Shown here: piece by piece, positions 1 to 6,027 of the stretch
Numbering within the stretch: the stretch's first letter is position 1
Layout of the letters: each line of letters opens with the position of its first letter
Source of the DNA: an uncultured Lachnospiraceae bacterium
GTDB taxonomy: Bacteria > Bacillota_A > Clostridia > Lachnospirales > Lachnospiraceae
Direction of reading: 5' to 3'
DNA: 6,027 nucleotides
Assembly (NCBI GenBank): GCA_902795835.1
Contig: CADBNA010000003.1
Span: 1 to 6,027, forward strand
Notes under the pieces: generated by a model
What the model saw: the letters and a program-made list of their open reading frames with translations, nothing else
Databases searched by the model: none
Told to the model about the DNA's origin: nothing
Position numbers and translations under genes: made by a program

Positions 1-432
1 ATTGCTTCGTCATCTCCCGTCATGTGGGAGCAGATCTGTCTGTCCAACGGGCAGGCAATCTCCCGGGTGCTGGAGGAATACATCGGCATGCTGCAGCAGG
101 CAAAAAAGTATGTCGACAGCGGTGACGGGAAGGCGCTTCACGACATGTTTACCTCTTCCCGTGACTACCGGGATTCGATCGATGACACGAAACGCGGTTC
201 CGTATCCCGCCATTATGTCCTCTATGTCGATATTTATGACGAAGCCGGGGGAATCGCGACCATTACGACCCTGCTGGCCATGAGCGCCATCAATATCAAG
301 AATATCGGGATCATTCACAACAGGGAATTTGAAGAAGGCGTTCTGCGGATTGAGTTCTATGACGGGGAATCGAGGGACCGTTCGGAGGAGATTCTTCGGA
401 AGCGGAATTACACGATTCGGAAAGCGAGCTGA
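1..432 (+). CDS. tyrA: Prephenate dehydrogenase, C-terminal part with ACT domain (5' end outside window)
   Basis: The reading frame is open from base 1 and stops at TGA 430-432, so 143 C-terminal residues are seen; the NAD-binding domain and true start lie upstream. The enzyme oxidatively decarboxylates prephenate to 4-hydroxyphenylpyruvate with NAD+, the committed step to tyrosine, in the cytoplasm. The visible start (ASSSPVMWEQICLSN, then a helical stretch to about residue 60 ending SSRDYRDSI) matches the helical dimerisation domain typical of TyrA. Residues from about 70 to 143 form an ACT domain: a first beta strand YVLYVDIYD, a turn DEAGG where the family usually has a PG turn, helix IATITTLLAMSAI, strand NIKNIGIIHN and strand VLRIEFYD. 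ACT domains here normally give feedback control by an aromatic amino acid, which is inferred rather than seen. The downstream neighbour is aroA on the same strand, which supports an aromatic biosynthesis operon. The family call is firm; ligand specificity is not shown. Confidence 0.9.
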   Translation: MASSSPVMWEQICLSNGQAISRVLEEYIGMLQQAKKYVDSGDGKALHDMFTSSRDYRDSIDDTKRGSVSRHYVLYVDIYDEAGGIATITTLLAMSAINIKNIGIIHNREFEEGVLRIEFYDGESRDRSEEILRKRNYTIRKAS

Positions 433-511
433 AGGGAAGCGCGTATCGGTTTCGGGAGTTCAGTTATACCGAACGCCGGTGCAGCCGCACATCAGACAGA
501 GGTAAAACTTC

Positions 512-2179
512 ATGCAATTCACAAAAGCCATCCGCCCGCTGCAGGGCACAGTCACTGTTCCGGGCGACAAGTCTGTCTCCCACCGCGCCGTCATGCTTGG
601 CGCCATCTCGGACGGGACAACAGAGATCACCAACTTTCTGCCCGGCGCTGACTGCCTCTCTACCATCCGGTGTTTCCGGCAGATGGGAATCGGGATAGAA
701 CTGTCTGAAGATAAAAAGCATGTCCTTGTCCGCGGATGCGGGCTGCACGGCCTGCAGGCCCCGGACGAAGTTCTGGACTGCGGAAACAGCGGCACTACCA
801 TGCGGCTGATGTCCGGCATTCTGGCAGGCCAGCCGTTTTCTTCTGTCCTTACAGGCGATGATTCAATCAGAAAGCGTCCCATGAAGCGCGTGATCCTTCC
901 TCTGACACAGATGGGCGCCGACATACACAGTGAACAGGATTCCGGCTGCGCTCCGCTGACAATCCGGGGATTATCCGGGTCTGGCAGCGCCGGGGAAGGC
1001 ACTTTTTTTCATAAAGACAGACTGCACGGCATCACATATCATTCGCCTGTCGCATCTGCCCAGGTAAAGTCCTGTGTCCTTCTCGCAGGGCTCTGTGCCG
1101 ACAGTCCGGTCATTGTCACAGAACCGTCTCTGTCAAGGAACCACACGGAACTGATGCTCGCATCCTTTGGCGCGGATGTGTATACCGGGACTTTTTCGAA
1201 AGTGCTTCCCGCCGTATCTGCCGCGGCCGAACCATATCTGTCTGAATATGCGGCAGCCGAATATCTGACCGGAACTGCAGCCTATGCCAATCTGTCAGAG
1301 TCTTCTGCCAAAGCAGGCACATTTTTTAATGAATCCGCCAGTGCTGCGGGTGCTCCTGACAGCTCCGTGAGCGCTTCGGCACTTCTGAAAGGCTCTGCCG
1401 GTGCCGCTGCATCTCTGAACAGTTCTGCAAGTGCCGCTGCATTTCTGAACAGCTCTGCAAGTGCCGCTGCATTTCTGAACAGCTCTGCTGCATCTGCGGA
1501 ACTGCTTATGCACGAAGAATACCGGAATCTTCCCGCCGCCGCCGTTATGCCGGACCCGAAGCTGGAAGGGGGCTCTGTCCGCGTTCCGGGAGACATTTCT
1601 TCTGCCGCCTATTTCCTGTGTGCGGCGCTCCTGGTGCCCGGCTCCCATATCACGCTCAAAAATGTGGGGATCAATCCCACCCGGACCGGCATTCTTAGCG
1701 TTGCGGAAGCAATGGGCGCAGATATTGTCATATGTGCCCGCACAGAATCCGGCGGAGAGCCCGCAGCAGACCTGGAAGTCCGATATTCGCCGCTTCACGG
1801 CACCCTTATCGAAGGTGATCTGATTCCCACGCTGATCGATGAGCTGCCGGTGATTGCAGTCCTTGCCGCCTGCGCAGAGGGGGATACCATCATACGGGAC
1901 GCCGGGGAACTGCGCGTCAAAGAGTCCGACCGGCTGACCATCATCATCGAAAATCTTCAGGCAATGGGCGTATCTGTTGAGCCGCTGGACGACGGAATGA
2001 TTATACATGGCGGGCAGCCTCTTCACGGGGCCGTTCTCGACAGTCACGAAGACCACCGCATCGCCATGTCTTTTGCCGTTGCAGCCCTTACCGCAACAGG
2101 CGACACAGAGATCCGGAATGCAGAATGTGTGCGTATCTCTTATCCGGGGTTCTATACAGATCTGGCAGGTCTGCAGTAA
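512..2179 (+). CDS. aroA: 3-phosphoshikimate 1-carboxyvinyltransferase (EPSP synthase), class II-like, with a large Ala/Ser repeat insertion
   Basis: This enzyme transfers the enolpyruvyl group of PEP to shikimate-3-phosphate to give EPSP, the sixth step of the shikimate pathway, in the cytoplasm. Visible motifs are VPGDKSVSHR at 16-25 (first hinge, substrate binding), GNSGTTMRL at 91-99, SAQVK at 182-186, RNHTE at 209-213, a second hinge VPGDISSAAYF at 358-368, NPTR at 388-391, DELP at 443-446 with the likely catalytic Asp443, RVKESDRL at 468-475, and DHRIAM at 514-519. GDK[ST], SAQxK, RxHxE and NxTR together are the class II signature. The ATG at 512 has an AGAGGT ribosome binding site at 498-503 with 8-nt spacing, and the N-terminus fits the family. 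At 555 residues it exceeds the usual 420-440. The excess lies between about residues 225 and 350, where relatives such as the B. subtilis enzyme have roughly 30 residues from RxHxE to the hinge; it includes decapeptide repeats. All key motifs on both sides are intact and in frame, so I infer an active enzyme. It follows tyrA by 79 bp and precedes an MscS gene by 18 bp. Confidence 0.95.
   Translation: MQFTKAIRPLQGTVTVPGDKSVSHRAVMLGAISDGTTEITNFLPGADCLSTIRCFRQMGIGIELSEDKKHVLVRGCGLHGLQAPDEVLDCGNSGTTMRLMSGILAGQPFSSVLTGDDSIRKRPMKRVILPLTQMGADIHSEQDSGCAPLTIRGLSGSGSAGEGTFFHKDRLHGITYHSPVASAQVKSCVLLAGLCADSPVIVTEPSLSRNHTELMLASFGADVYTGTFSKVLPAVSAAAEPYLSEYAAAEYLTGTAAYANLSESSAKAGTFFNESASAAGAPDSSVSASALLKGSAGAAASLNSSASAAAFLNSSASAAAFLNSSAASAELLMHEEYRNLPAAAVMPDPKLEGGSVRVPGDISSAAYFLCAALLVPGSHITLKNVGINPTRTGILSVAEAMGADIVICARTESGGEPAADLEVRYSPLHGTLIEGDLIPTLIDELPVIAVLAACAEGDTIIRDAGELRVKESDRLTIIIENLQAMGVSVEPLDDGMIIHGGQPLHGAVLDSHEDHRIAMSFAVAALTATGDTEIRNAECVRISYPGFYTDLAGLQ
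1262..1501 (+). repeat. In-frame 30-bp tandem repeat inside aroA (Ala/Ser decapeptide repeats)
   Basis: Eight consecutive 10-residue units cover AroA residues 251-330: YLTGTAAYAN, LSESSAKAGT, FFNESASAAG, APDSSVSASA, LLKGSAGAAA, SLNSSASAAA, FLNSSASAAA and FLNSSAASAE. An out-of-step relative (YLSEYAAAE) precedes them at 242-250. At DNA level the period is exactly 30 bp. The units at 1411-1440 and 1441-1470 differ at 2 of 30 positions, the unit at 1381-1410 differs from the latter at 5, and the last unit keeps the first 18 bases. With a 30-bp shift, 1424-1458 equals 1454-1488 exactly (35 bp). Units further left are progressively diverged. The pattern fits slipped-strand or unequal-crossover expansion with the newest copies at the right. 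Since 30 is divisible by 3, a change in copy number would keep the frame. The likely fold is an Ala-rich helix or a flexible surface loop, which is inferred. Confidence 0.92.
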
Positions 2180-2197
2180 AATACAGCGAGGTGAAAA

Positions 2198-3097
2198 ATG
2201 CCTAAACTGGAAACGTTTAATGAGATAATTGAAAAAATACAGCAGGAGCATAATCTGACTACGGGAGAGTCCTACCTGGCTATTCTCATAACATTTCTGA
2301 TAATTGAAATCATCTTAGTCGGGATCTGTGTCATTGGATGGTGGATTGCCCAGAAAATCAACAGGATTGTCTTTCGCCACATAGAGGCAAAACAGGGAGA
2401 CAAGCTCTATATCCAGTTTATGCGAAAGGTGATGTCCGTTGTTATCACGGTATTGTTCATCATCATCCCCTTTGATCTGGGGAGTATACGGAAGTCACTG
2501 TTCGGCAGTGCCGCTGTTCTGACTGCCGTCGTCGGTTTTGCCGCGCAGGATGTCATCAAAGATATTCTGTCCGGCCTTCAGATCAGCATGTACCATCCAT
2601 TTGATGTCGGCGACCGCATCGAACTCGAAGACGGCACGGTAGGAATCGTAGAATCCATCACCATGCGGCATGTCGTCATTCACAGAATCGACACCGTCAA
2701 AATCGTCATCCCGAACAGCAAAATGAACGGCTTTTCCGTCGTCAACTACAGCTACGGCGACGTGCCCCGCTCCGCCATCATGAAATATCCCATCAGTTAC
2801 GACTCAGATATTGCAAAGGCAAAGCGGGTCATCCACAATGCCATCGAAGAACTGCCCTCTACCTATGCCGGCAGAAGGAAAAAAGACGGCTCAATGGATT
2901 ACGGTCAGGTCTATTTTCTGGAGCTGGCAGACAGCGCCCTCATCATGACCGTTACCATCTATTATGAAAGCTCCATCCCCACGGAAATCGTCAAGGATAT
3001 GGTCAATACCAAAGTCTTTGAAGCCCTGAAAGAAAACGGCATCGAGATTCCGTACAATCATATGACAATTGATTTTTTAAAGGAAGAGGCAGAGTAA
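2198..3097 (+). CDS. Small-conductance mechanosensitive channel, MscS family
   Basis: This 299-residue inner-membrane protein should form a homo-heptameric channel that opens under membrane tension and releases solutes on hypo-osmotic shock. A short cytoplasmic or amphipathic N-terminus (1-23) precedes a hydrophobic segment at about 25-51 (YLAILITFLIIEIILVG onward). A second segment lies at about 78-95, and a third at about 101-131 is the pore-lining helix, rich in Ala and Gly (FGSAAVLTAVVGFAAQDV). The MscS signature follows directly: PFDVGDRIEL at 134-143, EDGTVGIVESI at 144-154 and VIPNSKM at 170-176 in the beta domain. An alpha/beta C-terminal domain runs from about 190 to 295. Three membrane segments and this length match the compact MscS/YkuT-type members. 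The ATG at 2198 has GAGGTGA at 2188-2194, with 6 nt between GAGG and the start. The gene begins 18 bp after the aroA stop, so it is probably co-transcribed with it. I give no gene symbol because several paralogues usually exist in one genome. Confidence 0.93.
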   Translation: MPKLETFNEIIEKIQQEHNLTTGESYLAILITFLIIEIILVGICVIGWWIAQKINRIVFRHIEAKQGDKLYIQFMRKVMSVVITVLFIIIPFDLGSIRKSLFGSAAVLTAVVGFAAQDVIKDILSGLQISMYHPFDVGDRIELEDGTVGIVESITMRHVVIHRIDTVKIVIPNSKMNGFSVVNYSYGDVPRSAIMKYPISYDSDIAKAKRVIHNAIEELPSTYAGRRKKDGSMDYGQVYFLELADSALIMTVTIYYESSIPTEIVKDMVNTKVFEALKENGIEIPYNHMTIDFLKEEAE

Positions 3098-3099
3098 AT

Positions 3100-3132
3100 G
3101 GAGGAGACAGGGGTCAGATCTCTGTCTCCTCC
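3100..3132. terminator. Inverted repeat between convergent genes, likely bidirectional terminator
   Basis: A perfect 11-bp inverted repeat pairs GGAGGAGACAG (3100-3110) with CTGTCTCCTCC (3122-3132). The 11-nt interior can add a G-C pair flanked by G-U wobbles, leaving a loop of about 5 nt. It starts 2 bp after the channel stop codon and ends 5 bp before the stop codon of the opposing helicase gene, so it occupies nearly the whole gap between two convergent genes. The tract after the stem is only weakly T-rich on either strand (TTGTCTC on +, ATTTACTC on -), so it is not a textbook intrinsic terminator. Its position and stem strength still make a shared terminator or 3'-end stabilising hairpin the best explanation. 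Confidence 0.7.
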
Positions 3133-3137
3133 TTGTC

Positions 3138-3665
3138 TCACAGCCGATAAGATTTAATGAAGTTCCGGATATCCGCACCGCCGTTTATATAACGGATCAG
3201 GATTTCCGCGCAGGCCCGGCTGTCACTGTCCGCCTTGTGATGGTCCAACTCGATCCCGTAATACTCACACAGGACATTCAGGTTATGGCGCATTCCCCGC
3301 AGGATCTGCCGGCCCATCTGTACCGTACAGCAGTATGCCGCGCTTTTCTTCCAGGAAATGTGATAATCCGTCAGGCACCTCTTCAGTACACCCATATCAA
3401 ACTGCGCATTGTGCGCCACAAGAATCCCCCCTGACATAACAGGCTCGATCTGTCTCCACAGCTCGGGAAATGTCGGCGCATTCCTGACGGTTTCCTCATC
3501 GATGCCGGTCAGTTTTATATTGAAGGGATCAAACGCCTCCTCCGGATTTACATATGAGAAGAATTCCTTCGTTACCATGCCGTTTTCCACAATGGAAATA
3601 CCGATGGCACTCATCCTGTTGTTGTACCGGTTTGGCGTCTCGACATCAAACACGATGAAACGGTT
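3138..3665 (-). other. DEDDh (DnaQ/PolC-like) exonuclease domain at the C-terminus of the RecD2 protein
   Basis: This domain covers residues 779-953 of the helicase protein, with no stop or frameshift before it. Exo I is FIVFDVET at 781-788, giving the metal ligands Asp785 and Glu787. Exo II is AHNAQFD at 862-868, giving Asp868. Exo III is HKADSD at 921-926, which fits HxAxxD, with the general base His921 and the last metal ligand Asp926. All DEDDh active-site residues are therefore present, and a nuclease degrading DNA or RNA from the 3' end is expected. Secondary family cues also fit: a LTGIDEETVRNAPTFPE stretch at 830-846, and RHNLNVLCEYYGI at 904-916 before Exo III. The domain closely resembles the stand-alone 3'-5' exonucleases of Firmicutes and the PolC proofreading domain. 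A linker at about 740-778, rich in Ala, Arg, Gln and Ser, separates it from the helicase core. Confidence 0.88.
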
Positions 3666-5999
3666 TCCTTCCAGTCCGGAGCCGGCGCTTCTCCCGGTAT
3701 GCCAGGATGCCGCTCTTTCCGCAACCTTCAGCCTGCTCATATCTGCCCGCGGATATGCCGTCTGATGTTGTGCCTGATCCGGCATTGCCCTCTGGAGCCG
3801 TTCCTTCAGCATGGTATTCCGTTCCGTAACCGTCACATGCTTCACGGCATAAGCCAGCGCCTTCTTTGTGCCGACCAAAACCAGAATCCTTTTTGCCCGG
3901 GTGATGCCGGTGTAGATCAGATTTCTCTGCAGCATCACAAAGTGATTCATCATGACCGGCATGACCACGATGGGATATTCGGATCCCTGGGACTTGTGGA
4001 TTGTTGTGGCATACGCCAGCACCAGTTCATCCAGCTCGGAAATATCGTACACGACGGAACGGCCGTCAAAGTCGACCGTCAGATTCCTTTCTTCCGTATC
4101 CACAAAAGCGACGACGCCGATATCACCGTTGAAAACCTCTTTGTCATAATTGTTCCGGGTCTGCATGACTTTGTCGCGCACACGGTAGGTAAAACCGCCG
4201 CGTACAAGACCGGGTCCCTCCGGGTTCAATGCCTCCTGCAGCACCTGGTTCAGGTTCGCCGCACCGACCACGCCTCGCTGCATGGGCGTCAGCACCTGTA
4301 TTTCCGAGGAAGGCGTGCGGTAATACCGGGAGAGCTTTGTCCTGACCAGTTCCACGATCGTATTTGCCGCCTCCTCCGCCATCGGGAATGCCTCCGGATC
4401 GGCCGCATGGGGATTTACACGCGGATCCTCCATATCCATGAAAAAGAAATCACTCTGCCGGCCGCCGCGGATATCGGGCAGCTTTCCGGCGTTGACGCGG
4501 TGCGCGTTCATGATGATGCGGCTGGTCTGTGCCTGCCGGAAAATCCGCGTCAGCCGCACTACAGGAAAGCATCCGGAATCAATGATGTCGCGCAGCACGT
4601 TGCCAGCGCCGACGCTCGGCAGCTGGTCGATGTCGCCGACCAGGATCACCGTCATTGTATCCGGGATCGCTTTCAGGAGATTGTACATCAGCATGATGTC
4701 GATCATGGAGCACTCATCCACAATCAGCACATCGCCTTCCAGAGGATTGTCTTCTTTTCGCTGATACCCTTCCGGCGGTTTGAATTCCAGCAGTCGGTGG
4801 ATCGTTTTTGCTTCCATGCGCGTGGCCTCGGAAAGACGCTTTGCCGCGCGTCCGGTCGGAGCTGCCAGCAGGATCTTTGCGCCGGCCTCGCGGAAGGCGG
4901 TAATGATGCCTAGCGTGGTCGTGGTCTTGCCTGTGCCGGGACCGCCGGTCAGCACCAGAAACTTGCTTTTTACTGCCGTCAGGATCGCCTGCATCTGGAC
5001 TTCATCATAGGTCATCTGCGTTTTCCGGCTGATCTTCTCTTCCAGACCTTCCGTACGGATCCGGAACCCGGAGCCGTCCTGCAGGATCGCCAGGAGCCGT
5101 CTGACCACGCCTGTCTCCGAGAACCAGAACGGCGGCAGATAGATCGCTTTTTCCGGCGGATCTGAAGTCTCTGCCTGATCCGGCCGGCCGGGAATATCTT
5201 CAATGATCACGTCTTCGGCCCGGACCATCTCGTCCAGCGTCATGGAGAGAATATTGTCCTCCACGGAAAGCAGCTCCGTCCCCGCCTTCAGCAGCTGGCC
5301 GCGGGTGGCGTAGCAGTGGCCCTCATCCGCCAGAGTGTTTAAGGTATACAGAAGACCGCTGCGGAGCCGGACATACTTTTCGTGATCAAATCCCATCTTT
5401 CCGGCAATCGCATCTGCCGTTTTAAAGCCGATTCCCCAGATGTCATCCGCCAGCCTGTACGGGTTTTCCCGCACTATTTTTATGCTGTCATTGCCATACG
5501 TCTTGTAGATCTTTGTCGCATGGCTGGTGCTGACATCATGACCCTGCAGAAAGAGCATGATGTTCTTTATCTCCTTCTGCTCCTGCCAGCTCTGTCTGAT
5601 CCGCCGGATACGGGTTTTCCCGATGCCGGGCACACGGATCAGGGAGTCCGGATCCTCTTCGATCACATCCAGCGTGTCCTTCCCGAATTCCTGCACGATC
5701 TTTTTGGCAAACTTCGGCCCGATCCCCTTAATCAGGCCGCTGCCCAGATACTTTTCGATTCCAAAGACCGTCGCGGGCAGGGTCTCCTCAAAGGTTTCCA
5801 CGGAAAACTGGCGGCCATACTTTGGGTCGATACGCCAGGAGCCCCACAGATACAGGACGCTGCCCACATGCACGTCCGGCATGCTGCCGACCACGGTTAC
5901 AAGGTCAGAAAAGTTTTTGGCCCGGCACTTAATAACAGAGTACCCGTTTTCCGAGTTCTGATATGTAATTCGCTCTACTACGCAGCGAAGGTGTTCCAT
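3138..5999 (-). CDS. recD2: RecD2-family SF1B DNA helicase fused to a C-terminal DEDDh 3'-5' exonuclease
   Basis: The 953-residue protein has two parts. Residues 1-740 are a complete RecD2 helicase, an ATP-driven 5'-3' DNA translocase of the kind found in bacteria that lack RecBC and linked to replication fork and repair work. They comprise an OB-like N-terminus (1-75), helix-hairpin-helix motifs (LIKGIGPKFAKK at 89-100, RVPGIGKTRIRR at 122-133, and a third at about 187-203), Walker A GGPGTGKTT at 352-360, Walker B VDECSM at 427-432, motif III GDIDQLPSVGAG at 455-466, motif IV with RIFRQ at 485-489, an SH3-like segment at about 604-660, motif V TTIHKSQGSEYP at 665-676, and motif VI YTGITRAKR at 696-704. 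Residues 779-953 are a DEDDh exonuclease. The usual RecD2 length is about 700-800. The ATG at 5999 is chosen because the N-terminus lines up with RecD2 starts and an in-frame TAA lies 9 nt upstream; the nearest purine-rich site (AGAGGA, 6014-6019) is 14 nt away, so the ribosome site is poor. That TAA may end an upstream gene outside the window. No promoter is visible in the 28 bases available. Confidence 0.93.
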   Translation of the reverse strand: MEHLRCVVERITYQNSENGYSVIKCRAKNFSDLVTVVGSMPDVHVGSVLYLWGSWRIDPKYGRQFSVETFEETLPATVFGIEKYLGSGLIKGIGPKFAKKIVQEFGKDTLDVIEEDPDSLIRVPGIGKTRIRRIRQSWQEQKEIKNIMLFLQGHDVSTSHATKIYKTYGNDSIKIVRENPYRLADDIWGIGFKTADAIAGKMGFDHEKYVRLRSGLLYTLNTLADEGHCYATRGQLLKAGTELLSVEDNILSMTLDEMVRAEDVIIEDIPGRPDQAETSDPPEKAIYLPPFWFSETGVVRRLLAILQDGSGFRIRTEGLEEKISRKTQMTYDEVQMQAILTAVKSKFLVLTGGPGTGKTTTTLGIITAFREAGAKILLAAPTGRAAKRLSEATRMEAKTIHRLLEFKPPEGYQRKEDNPLEGDVLIVDECSMIDIMLMYNLLKAIPDTMTVILVGDIDQLPSVGAGNVLRDIIDSGCFPVVRLTRIFRQAQTSRIIMNAHRVNAGKLPDIRGGRQSDFFFMDMEDPRVNPHAADPEAFPMAEEAANTIVELVRTKLSRYYRTPSSEIQVLTPMQRGVVGAANLNQVLQEALNPEGPGLVRGGFTYRVRDKVMQTRNNYDKEVFNGDIGVVAFVDTEERNLTVDFDGRSVVYDISELDELVLAYATTIHKSQGSEYPIVVMPVMMNHFVMLQRNLIYTGITRAKRILVLVGTKKALAYAVKHVTVTERNTMLKERLQRAMPDQAQHQTAYPRADMSRLKVAERAASWHTGRSAGSGLEGNRFIVFDVETPNRYNNRMSAIGISIVENGMVTKEFFSYVNPEEAFDPFNIKLTGIDEETVRNAPTFPELWRQIEPVMSGGILVAHNAQFDMGVLKRCLTDYHISWKKSAAYCCTVQMGRQILRGMRHNLNVLCEYYGIELDHHKADSDSRACAEILIRYINGGADIRNFIKSYRL

Positions 6000-6027
6000 G
6001 TCTGTCCGTTACATCCTCTTTCCATCA

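Noticed and set aside
433..511. Possible promoter or attenuator between tyrA and aroA
   Set aside because: TTATAC at 464-469 has no matching -35 element at the right spacing. The only pairing found (CGG/TTCG with CGAA/CCG) is short and interrupted, with no T-run. The gap is best read as a plain operon spacer with the aroA ribosome site at its end.
1282..1596. A 104-residue - strand frame with Leu/Ala/Phe decapeptide repeats (ALAELFRNAA type)
   Set aside because: It looks like a helical repeat protein, but a period divisible by three gives regular repeats in every frame. It has no independent start signal.
1295..2251. A 318-residue open frame on the - strand opposite aroA, including Cys-containing repeats
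   Set aside because: The repeats are the reverse reading of the 30-bp aroA repeat. The frame has no family features and overlaps conserved EPSP synthase sequence.
3699..4913. A 404-residue open frame on the + strand opposite the helicase gene
   Set aside because: It is rich in His, Arg and Cys with no recognisable fold or motif, has no ribosome site, and lies fully antisense to strongly conserved helicase motifs. It is a shadow of the codon pattern of the real gene.
3138..5999. Possibility that the helicase is a conjugative TraA relaxase-helicase or a RecBCD RecD subunit
   Set aside because: There is no relaxase domain at the N-terminus. The OB-like domain plus helix-hairpin-helix motifs are those of RecD2, and no recB or recC is adjacent.
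1..6027. Defence island, phage or transposon content
   Set aside because: All genes are housekeeping families. No transposase, integrase, terminal inverted repeat, target duplication, tRNA or CRISPR-like array was seen; the only tandem repeat is the coding one in aroA.

Overview
The window looks like chromosomal DNA of a low-GC-lineage Gram-positive anaerobe, most likely a Clostridia member of Lachnospiraceae type with moderate GC (roughly 50-55% by eye). The basis is the Bacillus/Clostridium-like EPSP synthase, the TyrA-ACT architecture, a RecD2 helicase used without RecBC, and GAGGTG/AGAGGT ribosome binding sites. The genus is an inference. No RNA gene, CRISPR array, insertion sequence or phage gene is visible.

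Left part, + strand: the 3' end of prephenate dehydrogenase (tyrA, 1-432) with its ACT domain is followed after 79 bp by aroA (512-2179), and after 18 bp by a small MscS-family mechanosensitive channel (2198-3097). The three genes are probably co-transcribed. tyrA and aroA act in aromatic amino acid synthesis: AroA makes the chorismate precursor EPSP, and TyrA commits prephenate to tyrosine. The channel is a hitch-hiker with no obvious metabolic link. A perfect 11-bp inverted repeat (3100-3132) lies just after it.

Right part, - strand: one large gene (5999 down to 3138) converges on the operon. It encodes a 953-residue protein in which a complete RecD2-type SF1B helicase (OB-like N-terminus, helix-hairpin-helix motifs, all main helicase motifs) is joined through a short linker to a complete DEDDh 3'-5' exonuclease domain at the C-terminus.

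Two things stand out. First, AroA is about 110 residues longer than usual because a low-complexity Ala/Ser decapeptide repeat, encoded by a 30-bp tandem repeat, sits inside an otherwise intact class II enzyme just before the second inter-domain hinge. Second, the RecD2-exonuclease fusion puts a DNA helicase and a proofreading-type nuclease in one polypeptide. No multi-gene defence or mobile system is visible; the novelty is in the architecture of these two proteins.
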